A stretch of DNA of 64,000 nt. Source: Zobellia galactanivorans (GTDB lineage: Bacteria > Bacteroidota > Bacteroidia > Flavobacteriales > Flavobacteriaceae). This document shows positions 20,469-29,998 of this stretch, one piece after another. Under the pieces are notes generated by a model, which saw nothing but the letters and a program-made list of their open reading frames with translations, ran no database searches and was not told the origin of the DNA. Position numbers and translations under genes: made by a program. Every line of letters begins with the position of its first letter. The stretch's first letter is position 1. The stretch covers positions 4,274,501 to 4,338,500 of the forward strand of contig NC_015844.1 of NCBI RefSeq assembly GCF_000973105.1. Direction: 5' to 3'.

Positions 20469-21200
20469 AAACAACGGACCACACAAAAACTAAGTGTTGT
20501 TATTTTGGCATTGCTATTGTTGCTTTTGCTTCTATCCTATAAGGTCATTCAGAATAAATTCAAGGTCAACAAAATGTTGCAAAAGCAAAATGGGGAAAAA
20601 GAGTTTTTACTCAAAGAGATTCATCATAGGGTTAAAAATAACCTAGAGATAGTTTCTAGCCTTCTGTCGCTTCAAGCCGCCCGTATAGATGATGAAGATA
20701 TGCTTAAGACCATGCGCGAAAGTCAGCACAGGGTGCAAAGCATGGGGATGATTCATCAGAAGTTGTATACGGGAAAGAATTTGGCGGCCGTTGAAATGAA
20801 AGGGTATTTTGAGCAATTGGGGGAATATATCATCGATGCCTTTGGTTTCGACCCACAGGTCTTGTTAGAGGTAGATATGGAACGCCTGGAACTAGATGTG
20901 GATATGGCTATCCCTATTGGGCTTATTGTAAATGAATTATTTACCAACGCCCTGAAATATGCCTTTCCGAATGGAAGGAAAGGAAACATTAGAATAAGTC
21001 TTAAGGAAATAGACCATATACTCCAGCTAGATGTGAGGGACGACGGTATAGGTCAACTATTTGATGCGAAACCCAAAGGTAGCGGGTTTGGCACACAGCT
21101 CGTAGGACTGCTCACAAAACAATTGGATGGAAAGATGAAACTTAATGTAGATCAAGGTACTTCGGTTTCGATTCAATTTCAACTGCATAAAGCTGCTTAA
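20469..21200 (+). pseudogene. Histidine kinase part, cut from its TPR sensor by an in-frame TAA
   Basis: This is in the same frame as the preceding TPR gene. It encodes a membrane helix (about 20493-20540), the phospho-acceptor box L-K-E-I-H-H-R-V-K-N-N-L-E of the HisKA_2 type, the N box N-E-L-F-T-N-A-L-K-Y and the G box D-D-G-I-G with G-F-G-T-Q-L-V. The kinase core looks intact. No ATG lies before the helix, and the first usable start is TTG 20505 inside the helix, so independent translation is doubtful. Possible states are a pseudogene, read-through of TAA, reinitiation, or a sequencing error. The LytTR regulator starts 2 bp after the stop. Confidence 0.75.
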
Positions 21201-21202
21201 TT

Positions 21203-21937
21203 ATGGAAAGGGAAGTTCGGATACTTATTGTAGAAGACGATATGATCATTGCTGCCAATATCTCATTACAACTCGGGAATTTGGGATATGAGGTTACAGG
21301 AATCGTGACCAGGGGGGAAGAGGCTATACTTCACGTCAGGGAAAACCCTCCGGATATCTTGTTGTTGGATATTAACCTTAAGGGAAGTTTGAACGGGATT
21401 GAAACGGCAAAGGCCATCCAAACGTTTAAGGATATTCCCGTTATCTTTCTCACCGCCAATACAGATGAAGCCACATTTGCATCGGCCAAGAAAACGAGAC
21501 CTAAGGCATTTATCACCAAACCTTTCAACAAACTGAACTTACAACGGACCGTAGAGTTGGTGGCAGACCAGATATGGGTGCAAGAGCATCCGGTTCGGCA
21601 TTCTTTTTTAGATTTGGAGGTTTTGGGCGACCGCATATTCATTCGTTATAATGGTAAAATGGAAAAGGTGTTATTGGACGATATCCTTTACATGGAAGCC
21701 GATCGTAACTACTGCACCGTAGTGACCGAAAACGGTAATTTTGTTTTGAGCTGTACGCTCAAAACAATGCAGGAGCGATTGCCTAATTCCAGTTTTATGC
21801 GCGTACATCGTTCTTATGTGGTCAACCTTTCCAAGTTGGATGTAATTGCTGATGACCATTTAGAGATCAATAGAAAGGCGATTCCGTTGAGTAAGGCCAA
21901 CAGAGATTTTTTATTTAAACGTATACAGGCTATTTAA
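21203..21937 (+). CDS. LytTR family response regulator
   Basis: A 244-residue two-domain regulator. The receiver domain (about 5-120) has acidic residues V-E-D-D near 11-14, the phospho-acceptor Asp56 in L-L-L-D-I, and the Lys of I-T-K-P-F. The LytTR DNA-binding domain (about 140-244) shows Y-M-E-A-D-R-N-Y-C and F-M-R-V-H-R-S-Y-V-V-N. It is the natural partner of the upstream TPR histidine kinase and is probably co-transcribed with it. If the kinase is really broken, this regulator would be orphaned or controlled by another kinase. Confidence 0.93.
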   Translation: MEREVRILIVEDDMIIAANISLQLGNLGYEVTGIVTRGEEAILHVRENPPDILLLDINLKGSLNGIETAKAIQTFKDIPVIFLTANTDEATFASAKKTRPKAFITKPFNKLNLQRTVELVADQIWVQEHPVRHSFLDLEVLGDRIFIRYNGKMEKVLLDDILYMEADRNYCTVVTENGNFVLSCTLKTMQERLPNSSFMRVHRSYVVNLSKLDVIADDHLEINRKAIPLSKANRDFLFKRIQAI

Positions 21938-22154
21938 GGCGATCTTCCTTCTGGTCGGATCCATGCATGGCAGGAGTGTTATTTCTCTTCGGCTACTTTA
22001 GGTTTCCGATTAAAAAAAAACTGGTATTCGCGTATTTCGAAGCTAGGGGTAAAATAGCTGGGCAATTCCATGGTGCCGGACTTCGTTCCCCTATCTTTTC
22101 TTTATTGGCACGAGCACCCTCCCGATGCCGTCCCCTTCTAGCTAATGTACATGT

Positions 22155-24287
22155 TTATTCTTCTTCTCCGGCAGCGGCCTCTTCCTCTTCGGCGTCGCTT
22201 GCCCGGTTCAGGTCGTTTTTCATGATATTGAGCTTTTTTAGCTTTGCCTTCCAGGTCTCGAGCGTTTCTTTATGGCTTTCTACCCTTTTTATGACATCAC
22301 GAACCAAGGGATTGTCTTCCGATGCGTTGGAGAAAAATTGAAGATTGGTTTCTAGCTGGCGGATTTCGGCCTTGCTTTCCTCTATTTTTTTACGAATAAA
22401 ACTACGTTCGTTTTGTATGGCCCGCTCGTTATCGGCATCGGCCAATTGTTGAATTTTATTACCGTATTTCAGCAGTTCCGATTCTTGGCGGTCAAGATCG
22501 AGCTTTTTAAAGATGCCATCGAGGATCTTATTGAATTTTTGGTCGATGTTCTTCTTCTTAAAAGGCACTCTTCCAATGGATTTCCATTCGGCTATAAAGG
22601 CTTTTATCGACTTTAGGTCGTCTTCCCTTGTACCCGAGAGTTCAAAGGCCGACAGTCTTTCCAAACAGGCATTTTTCTTGTCGTAGTTTTCCTGTTCTTC
22701 TTTTAGGCCTTCGTTTTTTAGGGCATGGAGTCGGTCGAAATAATGGTTACAGGCACTTTTGAATTCCTTCCATATCTTATCGGAATATTTTCTGGGTACG
22801 TGTCCTATTTCCTTCCATTCGCTCTGAATTCGTTTCATTTCAGGGGTAGCGCTGTCCCAGTCCTCGCTGTCCTTCAGGGCAACGGCACGGTCGAGCAGGG
22901 CCCGTTTTTTATCAAGGTTTTCCTGTTGTTCTTTTTTAAGGTTCTTGTAATAGGCGTTTTTATTCCTATTAAAATTTCGGACCGCGGTTTTAAAGGCGTC
23001 CCATGTTTTTTCGTTTTGGTTTCTAGGGACCTTTCCGGCGGCGAAAAAGGCGGTTCTGAGCTCCTCTAGTTTTTTGATCTGCTGTTGCAGGGCCTTATGG
23101 CTACTTGCAACGTTTTCCGAAAGTTCCTTAATGGAAGCAATGATTTCGTTCTTACGGACCAGGTTGTTCTCGTATTGGGCATCAAGCTCTTTGTAATGGT
23201 CTTGGCGCCTTTGGTGCAATACCTTGGTAGCATTACTGAAGCGTTCCCAGATTTCTTCGCGGTGTTCTTGACTTACGGGGCCTATATCTTCCTTCCAGAT
23301 TTTGTGCAAGGTCTGCAGGTCCCTAAAGGCTACGGTGAGGTCAGGTTCGTTTGCAAGGGCTTCGGCCCTTCGTACCAGTTTTTCCTTTTCCTCTAGATTG
23401 TGTTTGAAATCTAGATCGCGCAACTCGCGGTTCAAATGTAGGAAATCGTAAAAAATCTCTATGTGGTGCTGATAGGTGCGCCATACATTGTTGTACTCGG
23501 TACGCGGTATGGGACCGGCATTGCGCCAGTTTTCCTGAAGTTCTTTGAACGCCTTGTAGGTGGAGTTCATATCTTCATCTACATTTATTAAACCTTTCAG
23601 CTCTTCAATGATCTCAAGTCGCCGGTTTAGGTTTTCCTTTAGGTTTTTTTCAAGGTTCTTATAATATTGGTTGCGTTTTTCACGGTAGTCACTGTAGACT
23701 TCGTTAAACTGCCTTTTGGTCACCGAATTGTACTTGAAATCGACTTCGTTGCCGCCTGCGTTTATAAAATCTTCTTTCTTCCCTTCTATAAATTCCTGAA
23801 ATTTCAGGTCGAACTCGTATTTGATGCCTTCAACATGCTTCTTAATGGCCTGTACCTTTTCGTTACGGACCAATTTTTGAAGTTCGCCCACCAAGTTTTC
23901 CATAGACATCGCATGGTAATCTAAAAGCGGAATGGTATGTCGCTCTTGATTGTCGGTATCTTCGGCGTCCTCGGCATTGTTCTCGTCTATTTCTTCGAGT
24001 ACGGCATCGTCTTCATTCTTTGTCTTTGCGGTTTCTGTCGGGGCCGGTTCTTCCGCTTGGGGCGTTTCAGGCGGAGCGTCAGCTTCGGGCGTAGTTTCCG
24101 TTTCGGCCTCGAGGGGTTCCGACGGCTTTTCCGTTGGCGCCTCGTCCGTTGCTTTAGATGGTTCTTTTTCGGGGATTTCTACGGCTTCCGGTACTTCCTT
24201 TGGTGCCGTAGCTTCAGTATTTTCAGTGGTTTCTTGTATGTTTTCTTCCCCTACGTTATGTTGTAGTTCCCGTTCCTTATCTTCCAT
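22155..24287 (-). CDS. DUF349 repeat protein
   Basis: A 710-residue cytoplasmic protein. The first ~125 residues are a low-complexity acidic segment rich in Glu, Pro, Thr and Ala. After it come several helical DUF349 repeats with the pattern L-x-x-x-W-x-x-x-G-P/H-V/I-P-R and W-x-x-F, for example W-R-N-A-G-P-I-P-R and W-K-E-I-G-H-V-P-R. The C-terminus is coiled-coil-like with an acidic E-rich tail. The function of DUF349 is not established. The 217-bp gap between it and the response regulator holds nothing recognisable. Confidence 0.9.
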   Translation of the reverse strand: MEDKERELQHNVGEENIQETTENTEATAPKEVPEAVEIPEKEPSKATDEAPTEKPSEPLEAETETTPEADAPPETPQAEEPAPTETAKTKNEDDAVLEEIDENNAEDAEDTDNQERHTIPLLDYHAMSMENLVGELQKLVRNEKVQAIKKHVEGIKYEFDLKFQEFIEGKKEDFINAGGNEVDFKYNSVTKRQFNEVYSDYREKRNQYYKNLEKNLKENLNRRLEIIEELKGLINVDEDMNSTYKAFKELQENWRNAGPIPRTEYNNVWRTYQHHIEIFYDFLHLNRELRDLDFKHNLEEKEKLVRRAEALANEPDLTVAFRDLQTLHKIWKEDIGPVSQEHREEIWERFSNATKVLHQRRQDHYKELDAQYENNLVRKNEIIASIKELSENVASSHKALQQQIKKLEELRTAFFAAGKVPRNQNEKTWDAFKTAVRNFNRNKNAYYKNLKKEQQENLDKKRALLDRAVALKDSEDWDSATPEMKRIQSEWKEIGHVPRKYSDKIWKEFKSACNHYFDRLHALKNEGLKEEQENYDKKNACLERLSAFELSGTREDDLKSIKAFIAEWKSIGRVPFKKKNIDQKFNKILDGIFKKLDLDRQESELLKYGNKIQQLADADNERAIQNERSFIRKKIEESKAEIRQLETNLQFFSNASEDNPLVRDVIKRVESHKETLETWKAKLKKLNIMKNDLNRASDAEEEEAAAGEEE

Positions 24288-24477
24288 CGTTTATAAGATA
24301 TTGATTATGCAGATTGCTAGGGTAAGATACTAACAACCGCTCTAATGACAAAAGGTATGCTCGTATTTTAGCTTTTCTGCACGACGTCGGACTTTGATTT
24401 GGAGGTAGGGAAGGTACCGTTTTTTATAGGTCCTCTTGCCTAGATAGTTAGTGTTGGAAAGTGCAAGGAAAAGACGA

Positions 24478-25218
24478 CTAACGCTCTTGCCATATCTGCC
24501 AAGAACGGTCGGCTTGTAGCTCTAACATGCGTAAACCGTTGGAAATTTGTGCGCCTTGGGCCTCTCCGGCCGTTAAAAAAGCAGATTTTTCAGGATTATA
24601 GATAAGGTCGAACAAAAAGTGCCGGTCACTGATGAATTCGTACGGCAGGGTGGGGCGTTCCTCAATATTGGGGTGTGTACCCAATGGGGTGCAGTTCACC
24701 AATACCGTATGTTCTTTTAATACTTCTTCGGTGACCTGGTCGTAACTGATCTTATTTTTCCCTTCACTCCTTGAAACAAAAAGATAGGAAATGCAAAGCT
24801 CTCCCAAAACATAGGCCACGGCCTTTGAAGCTCCACCTGTTCCCAAGATTAACGCCTTTGTGTGGTGCGGCTTTAGAAAAGGTGACATGGCGTGTTTAAA
24901 ACCATAGGCATCGGTATTGAAACCTTTGAGTCCGTTTTTGTTGAACTGTATAGTGTTTACCGCGCCAATTTTTTCGGCCTCGGGATCGAGTTCCGTCAAA
25001 AAGGGCATTATTTCTTGTTTATAGGGTATGGTCACGTTCATACCATTGATGTCTTTATTGTTTTTTAGAACATCGGTAATTTCTTCGATGGCTTGAAAGT
25101 CGAAATTCTCATAAGAGTGGTCGTTCAGGCCCAAGGAAGCGAATTTTTTGGTGAAATATCCGCGAGAGAAGGAATAGGAGATGTTTTTACCGACCAATCC
25201 GAACCGTGTTCTTTTCAT
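24478..25218 (-). CDS. aroE: Shikimate dehydrogenase AroE
   Basis: Reduces 3-dehydroshikimate to shikimate with NADPH in aromatic amino acid synthesis. The catalytic Lys in N-V-T-I-P-Y-K, the Asp in F-N-T-D-A-Y-G, and the nucleotide loop L-G-T-G-G-A-S-K-A are all present. At 246 residues it is slightly short, as in many Bacteroidota. It lies 31 bp downstream of the DUF368 pair on the same strand. Confidence 0.95.
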   Translation of the reverse strand: MKRTRFGLVGKNISYSFSRGYFTKKFASLGLNDHSYENFDFQAIEEITDVLKNNKDINGMNVTIPYKQEIMPFLTELDPEAEKIGAVNTIQFNKNGLKGFNTDAYGFKHAMSPFLKPHHTKALILGTGGASKAVAYVLGELCISYLFVSRSEGKNKISYDQVTEEVLKEHTVLVNCTPLGTHPNIEERPTLPYEFISDRHFLFDLIYNPEKSAFLTAGEAQGAQISNGLRMLELQADRSWQIWQER

Positions 25219-25249
25219 ATTTTGTTTTTAAGGATAAAGGGTAAATCGT

Positions 25250-26278
25250 TTATACTGATAGTTTAGTTTCTTTTTGGGTCTTTCCGTACCAATCGAGCAA
25301 CAGCAATATGGCAATGCCGACCCCGATGAAAAAGATGGCCCACCAGGTTTCCGAGCTTCCGAGATCGGGAAAGAAGCGTTCGTAATTACTGATGATTTCC
25401 TTTCCGTTGCTATCCAGTATCAACTCCCCGGAAGCATCGGTCTTAAATATCGTGCGTTTCCATGGCCAGACCACACCCAATGAACCGGTTATAAAACCGA
25501 TGATGACCGCAGTGGTAATGTGTTTGTAATGTTTGAGTACATAGGTCAATAAATGCGAAAGGCTTACGAGTCCCGTAGCCGAGCCCGCAGTGAATACGGC
25601 TAAAATGGTCAAGGTGTCGATCCGTTCGGCATTTTGGGTAAAGCTAAAATCGCCGCGTAGTATTTCGGCAAAGGTATCGTAGAGGGCATTTACCGAATCG
25701 ACCAATAAGAGCACGTAGTTGCCCAAGAGGATAAGGATAAAAGAGCCCGAAAGTCCGGGAAGGGTCATACCTGAAACACTGATGATACCACAGGCGAAAA
25801 TGAAGAAAAGGTTATCATTTTCCTTAGCGGGATTAAGAAAGCTTATAGATATACCCACGATAAGCCCGATGATACCGGCCGTAATGGTTTTACGGTTCCA
25901 GTGTTCAAAGTCTTTTGAAATGTAATAGATAGACCCTAGGATCATACCGAAAAAAGCGGCCCAAACAAATAGCTCTTTGCGTTCTAAAAAGTAATCGAGC
26001 AGTTTGGAAACGCTAAAATAACTGACCAACATACCAAAAATAAGAAGCGAGAGGAAGGTTCCGTTGATGTAACGGAAAAAACTCTTGAACCTTCCGTTCA
26101 AAAGCAATTTGAATGCCTTGCCATTTACCTTTTGTAGCGAGTAGATAAATTCTTCATAAAAACCTCCGACAAATGCAACTATACCTCCTGAAACACCGGG
26201 CACTTTGTTAGCGGCACCCATGCACAGACCTTTTATGACCAAGAAGAATTTGTCAAGAAATGTTCTGGTATTGTACAT
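25250..26278 (-). CDS. DUF368 family membrane protein (copy 2)
   Basis: A 342-residue polytopic protein. The family start G-A-A-N-K-V-P-G-V-S-G-G is near residues 20-31, the internally repeated L-P-G-L-S-G-S-F lies mid-protein, and T-G-S-L-G-V-V-W-P-W-K near the end. About eight to ten membrane helices are predicted by eye. DUF368 proteins are linked to polyprenyl-phosphate lipid translocation in recent literature. That role is plausible here but not shown by the sequence. It starts 10 bp after the neighbouring DUF368 gene. Confidence 0.9.
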   Translation of the reverse strand: MYNTRTFLDKFFLVIKGLCMGAANKVPGVSGGIVAFVGGFYEEFIYSLQKVNGKAFKLLLNGRFKSFFRYINGTFLSLLIFGMLVSYFSVSKLLDYFLERKELFVWAAFFGMILGSIYYISKDFEHWNRKTITAGIIGLIVGISISFLNPAKENDNLFFIFACGIISVSGMTLPGLSGSFILILLGNYVLLLVDSVNALYDTFAEILRGDFSFTQNAERIDTLTILAVFTAGSATGLVSLSHLLTYVLKHYKHITTAVIIGFITGSLGVVWPWKRTIFKTDASGELILDSNGKEIISNYERFFPDLGSSETWWAIFFIGVGIAILLLLDWYGKTQKETKLSV

Positions 26279-26288
26279 GATAGGGGAC

Positions 26289-27203
26289 TTATTTTTTCGA
26301 AGCAGTTCTTTCGAGAATAAAAATAACCAAAAAGCCGGTCAATGCGGCAATTATGGCGATCATAAGTTGATTCTCGCCTTCGAAATTAAAGGGACTCACA
26401 TTTTCGTCTATCGTAATGATTTTTTCGCCAATGGTCTTGGTGTCGAGTACGCGCTTCCAAGGCCATATTTTGTTCAATGAACCTACAATGAAACCGGTCA
26501 GTAAGGCAAGGGTTAGGTTTTTTTGGTGGTTGAACATCCACTTTAATACTTTGGCAAAACTCAAGAGACCGAAAATGGCCCCTACACCTACGACCCCGAT
26601 AATCTTGAAGTCGAGATTGTGCACCGCATCGATTATAGTTTTGTACGACCCCAGCAATACTAAGATAAAGGCCCCTGAAATACCGGGCAGGATCATGGCA
26701 CAGATGGCCAAAGCTCCCGACAGAAAAAGATAGGGCAGGCTATGGGCACTTTCAGAGGGGGGTAAAATGGTAATATAATAGGCGATGGCGGCCCCTAGTA
26801 CCAATGCGATAATGGTTTTTGCATCCCATTTTTGGACCTCCTTGCCCACGAGCAAAATACTTGCAATGACCAGTCCGAAAAAGAAAGACCAAATCAGAAT
26901 GGGCTTGTTCTCCAACAACCAGCTCACCAGTTTGGCCAAAGAGAGTACGCTTATACCGATCCCCAAGAACAAGGCCATAAGAAAATTCCCGTTCAACTTG
27001 GTCCATGCGGCCTTCAGTCCGTTTTCCTTGAGTTCCCTAAAAAGGGAAAGGTCTACGTTGTTGATCGAGGTGATCAGCTCTTCGTAAATTCCCGAAATAA
27101 AGGCTATGGTACCTCCGGAAACACCTGGTACAACATCGGCAGCGCCCATGGCCATGCCTTTTAAAGTAATGAATGTATAGTCAAGAAAATTTCTTTTTTC
27201 CAT
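26289..27203 (-). CDS. DUF368 family membrane protein (copy 1)
   Basis: A 304-residue homologue of the next gene, with the same start G-A-A-D-V-V-P-G-V-S-G-G-T, the mid block I-L-P-G-I-S-G-A-F-I-L, and the end block G-S-L-N-K-I-W-P-W-K. The two copies are clearly diverged, so the duplication is old. It is the first gene of the unit DUF368-DUF368-aroE. A -7 element lies upstream at 27224-27231. Confidence 0.9.
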   Translation of the reverse strand: MEKRNFLDYTFITLKGMAMGAADVVPGVSGGTIAFISGIYEELITSINNVDLSLFRELKENGLKAAWTKLNGNFLMALFLGIGISVLSLAKLVSWLLENKPILIWSFFFGLVIASILLVGKEVQKWDAKTIIALVLGAAIAYYITILPPSESAHSLPYLFLSGALAICAMILPGISGAFILVLLGSYKTIIDAVHNLDFKIIGVVGVGAIFGLLSFAKVLKWMFNHQKNLTLALLTGFIVGSLNKIWPWKRVLDTKTIGEKIITIDENVSPFNFEGENQLMIAIIAALTGFLVIFILERTASKK

Positions 27204-27223
27204 GTAGATTATTCGTTGAAAAG

Positions 27224-27231
27224 CAAAAATA
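27224..27231 (-). promoter_or_regulatory. -7 element upstream of the DUF368 pair
   Basis: The minus strand reads TATTTTTG, matching TAnnTTTG, 20 bases before the start codon at 27203. No TTG at the -33 distance was seen. Confidence 0.5.
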
Positions 27232-27253
27232 GCTTTTAAAATTTGAACCTAGG

Positions 27254-27306
27254 AAAAAATGGAACAAGCCCTTATGATTTTTATGGATTAAAAATATAAG
27301 GGCTTG
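27254..27306 (-). terminator. Strong terminator after the TPR gene
   Basis: On the minus strand, CAAGCCCTTAT (27306-27296) pairs with ATAAGGGCTTG (27275-27265). An inner 7-bp ATTTTTA/TAAAAAT stem follows with a one-base bulge, and a six-T run lies at 27259-27254. The hairpin starts 13 bases past the TPR gene stop. Confidence 0.88.
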
Positions 27307-27318
27307 GTGGTAAGGTGG

Positions 27319-28719
27319 TTATTTTGCTGCTTTTTCTGCCTTTTCCACAGCTTTTAAAACCCATTCGGATTTGGTGTACTGGGGAAATTCCTCAAAGAAA
27401 AGCGATAATTTTTGTAAATCTAGTTTTAAGGCGTCCATCAAGCAGATCCGACCGTTGATCGTATCGTTGTTCGCTAAGTGGAAGCCCGCCATTTTATATT
27501 TAAGCTCGGCACTCTCGGGATAGAATTCTTGACCTTGTGACAGTATTTGAAGTGCTGTAGCGGCATCTTCGTTGTTATAGACCACATCGGCCCAGTTTAG
27601 CCAAGTCTTTAATTCGTAATTGCCGAGGTCTACGGCCTGCTTAAAGGCGAAATCGGCTTGGTCGTACTTTTTGAGCGCGGCGTTGATGTAGGCGCATTTC
27701 TTCCAGTACAATGGGTTTTCTCCATCTATGTTCAAAGCCTTGTTTATGTAATAGAGGGCTTTTTTGTAGTTGTTTCGTCTATAGTAAAAATCGGTAATGG
27801 CCAACCAACCCTTATCGAGTAAGGGATCTTCGTGTACCGTATGGTAGTAGTAATACTTGGCCATTTCGTCATTCTCCAGTCGCTCGTGACATTTGCCGAT
27901 ACGCAAATAAGCATGGGAGGTGGGGTCGTCCATTTTAATGGTGGCCTCATAATTGTCGATGGCTTCATTGTATTTGCCCATTTTTTCGAGCACCTTTCCC
28001 TTTTCAAAATAAGCACCTATAAAGGTATCGTCGGAAATGATGGCAAAGTCAAAGGCACCCAAAGCTTCGGGATACATCTTTTTGTAAATATATTGCTTGC
28101 CCAATTGATGCCAGGCCACTTCGCAATACGGGTTTCTTTCTAAGTAATCGTTCAGGTACACAATGGCTCCGTCATGATCTTCCAGGAACTCAAAGCAGTA
28201 GATTACATTGTAAAGCGATGAATAGTCCTGTTCATCGAAGGAAACACAGCGCATAAAACTCTCTTTGGCCAGTTTAAAATCGTCCATGAACAAGTACTCC
28301 ATCCCCAGTAAGGAATGAATATCAAAGCTGTTTTCCGACAGGTCGAGTGCTTGGTTCAAAAGCGCGACCGCGGCTTCGTGATTATCTTTCTTTGAATAGA
28401 TATTGGCACGTTGGATAAAGATCTCTTCGTTGGTCCCGTCCAATATTTGAAGTTCGTCCAAATACTGTTCGGCAAGGTCAAGGTGGTTTTCAAAAACCAA
28501 AACCTCAATATCCAACAACTTGAGTTCAATAGAACCTGGGTGTTGTTGCAGACCGATCTTGATCGCTTTCTTCGCCAGTGCTATTTTGCCATTGTTCAAA
28601 TAATGATGTATGATGTCTTCAAAATCTTCGGCGTCAAAGAAATAGACGTCGTCGGTTTTAAGCATCGATTCAAACTTGGCAATTGGCCTATTGGGCCTTT
28701 CGTTGGATTCTAACGCCAT
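27319..28719 (-). CDS. Tetratricopeptide repeat protein
   Basis: A 466-residue protein made almost entirely of TPR units (about 12) with no signal peptide, so probably a cytoplasmic scaffold. Typical blocks are A-I-D-N-Y-E-A-T-I-K and K-A-L-Y-Y-I-N-K-A-L-N. The N-terminal ~20 residues are polar. A near -7 sequence, TACTTTTA, lies upstream and a strong terminator downstream, so it is probably monocistronic. The partner is unknown. Confidence 0.88.
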   Translation of the reverse strand: MALESNERPNRPIAKFESMLKTDDVYFFDAEDFEDIIHHYLNNGKIALAKKAIKIGLQQHPGSIELKLLDIEVLVFENHLDLAEQYLDELQILDGTNEEIFIQRANIYSKKDNHEAAVALLNQALDLSENSFDIHSLLGMEYLFMDDFKLAKESFMRCVSFDEQDYSSLYNVIYCFEFLEDHDGAIVYLNDYLERNPYCEVAWHQLGKQYIYKKMYPEALGAFDFAIISDDTFIGAYFEKGKVLEKMGKYNEAIDNYEATIKMDDPTSHAYLRIGKCHERLENDEMAKYYYYHTVHEDPLLDKGWLAITDFYYRRNNYKKALYYINKALNIDGENPLYWKKCAYINAALKKYDQADFAFKQAVDLGNYELKTWLNWADVVYNNEDAATALQILSQGQEFYPESAELKYKMAGFHLANNDTINGRICLMDALKLDLQKLSLFFEEFPQYTKSEWVLKAVEKAEKAAK

Positions 28720-28816
28720 AGAAACGTTTTGGTTAAACTATGTTATTAAAAGTAGCCTTTTGATAGGTTCTTTTAAAACTGGTTACCGCTATATTATTAA
28801 CAAATTAGTTAACAGC

Positions 28817-29998
28817 TTATTGCTTATAACCTTCTAAAACTTCAAGTATTATGCCACAACCACTTTCAATTTCCTCGGTGGACATGGTTAAGGGAGGTGA
28901 AATTCGTACCGCACGGGGCTCAAAGAGCAACCAAAATAAGATTAAACCTCTTTTGGCGCAGTTCAGTATTACGTGATTTGCTATTTCGGCATTTTCCATA
29001 ATCAAGGCGAGCATTAGGCCTTTTCCCCTAATTTCCTTGATTAGTCGGTGTTTTAGTAGCTTTCTGACAAGGGCTTCTTTTTTTAGGGTGTCCGCGATCA
29101 GTTGGGTCTCGGTAATTTCCTTTAGGGTGGCCAAACAGGCCGAGGCAATAACCGGGTTTCCACCAAATGTGGTGATGTGTCCTAATTTCGGACTGTCCTG
29201 TAAGGTAGACATAAGCTCTTTGGAAGCGGTAAAGGCTCCTACGGGTAGTCCGGAAGCCATGCCCTTGCCCATGACCAAGATATCGGGTACGCAATCGTAA
29301 TGTTCAAAGGCGAAAAGTTTTCCGGTACGGCCAAAACCGGGTTGGATTTCGTCTAAGATCAGCATAGTGCCGGTAGCGTTACAACGCTGGCGCACCTTTT
29401 TTAGATAGCCATTGGTAGGTTCTATAAAACCCGCCCCGCCTTGTATGGTTTCCAAAATTACGGCCGCGGTCTTGTCGGTGATCTTATCGAGGTCGTCTTC
29501 GTTGTTGAACCGGATAAACCCTACATCCGGTATGAGGGGCCTAAAGGCACTTTTGCGTTCTTCGTAGCCCATTACGCTCAAACTGCCCATGGTGTTGCCG
29601 TGGTAGGCGTGTCGGGCGGCCAACAATCGACTTCTTCCGGTAGCCCTACGTGCTAGTTTCATGGCGCCTTCGACCGCTTCGGTACCACTGTTCACCATAT
29701 ACGTGGTTTCTAGGGAAGGAGGCAAAAGTGAAGCGAGTAGTTTGGTATAGGCTACCGCCGGTTCTTGAATGTATTCCCCGTATACCATTACGTGCATATA
29801 GGTTTCGGCTTGTTTTTGTACGGCCTCCACTACTTTGGGATGGCAGTGTCCGAGGCTACAGGCCGAGACTCCCGCAACAAAATCTAAATGGGCCTTGCCA
29901 TCGGTATCGTAAATATAACTGCCTTTGGCATGCGAAATTGGCAAAGCCAACGGGTAAGGGGAGGTTTGTGCCTGGTATTTTAAAAAATCTTCTTTCAT
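28817..29998 (-). CDS. Class III PLP-dependent aminotransferase
   Basis: A 393-residue aminotransferase of the acetylornithine/4-aminobutyrate group. The PLP Lys is in M-G-K-G-M-A-S-G, the cofactor Asp in L-I-L-D-E-I-Q-P-G-F-G-R-T-G, and N-S-G-T-E-A-V-E-G-A is also present. No arginine-pathway genes are nearby, so the substrate is open. The start ATG overlaps the stop of the OstA-like gene by 4 bp, which indicates translational coupling. Confidence 0.92.
   Translation of the reverse strand: MKEDFLKYQAQTSPYPLALPISHAKGSYIYDTDGKAHLDFVAGVSACSLGHCHPKVVEAVQKQAETYMHVMVYGEYIQEPAVAYTKLLASLLPPSLETTYMVNSGTEAVEGAMKLARRATGRSRLLAARHAYHGNTMGSLSVMGYEERKSAFRPLIPDVGFIRFNNEDDLDKITDKTAAVILETIQGGAGFIEPTNGYLKKVRQRCNATGTMLILDEIQPGFGRTGKLFAFEHYDCVPDILVMGKGMASGLPVGAFTASKELMSTLQDSPKLGHITTFGGNPVIASACLATLKEITETQLIADTLKKEALVRKLLKHRLIKEIRGKGLMLALIMENAEIANHVILNCAKRGLILFWLLFEPRAVRISPPLTMSTEEIESGCGIILEVLEGYKQ

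Noticed and set aside
20463-20471. A-TTTAAAAAC run as a programmed frameshift site
   Set aside because: The frame after the stop is the same as before, so a -1 or +1 shift would not restore the kinase. Only read-through or a base change would.
21967-22341. 124-codon plus-strand frame between the response regulator and the DUF349 gene
   Set aside because: Half of it is antisense to the DUF349 gene's acidic/serine-coding 3' end and the rest has low-complexity, non-protein-like content.
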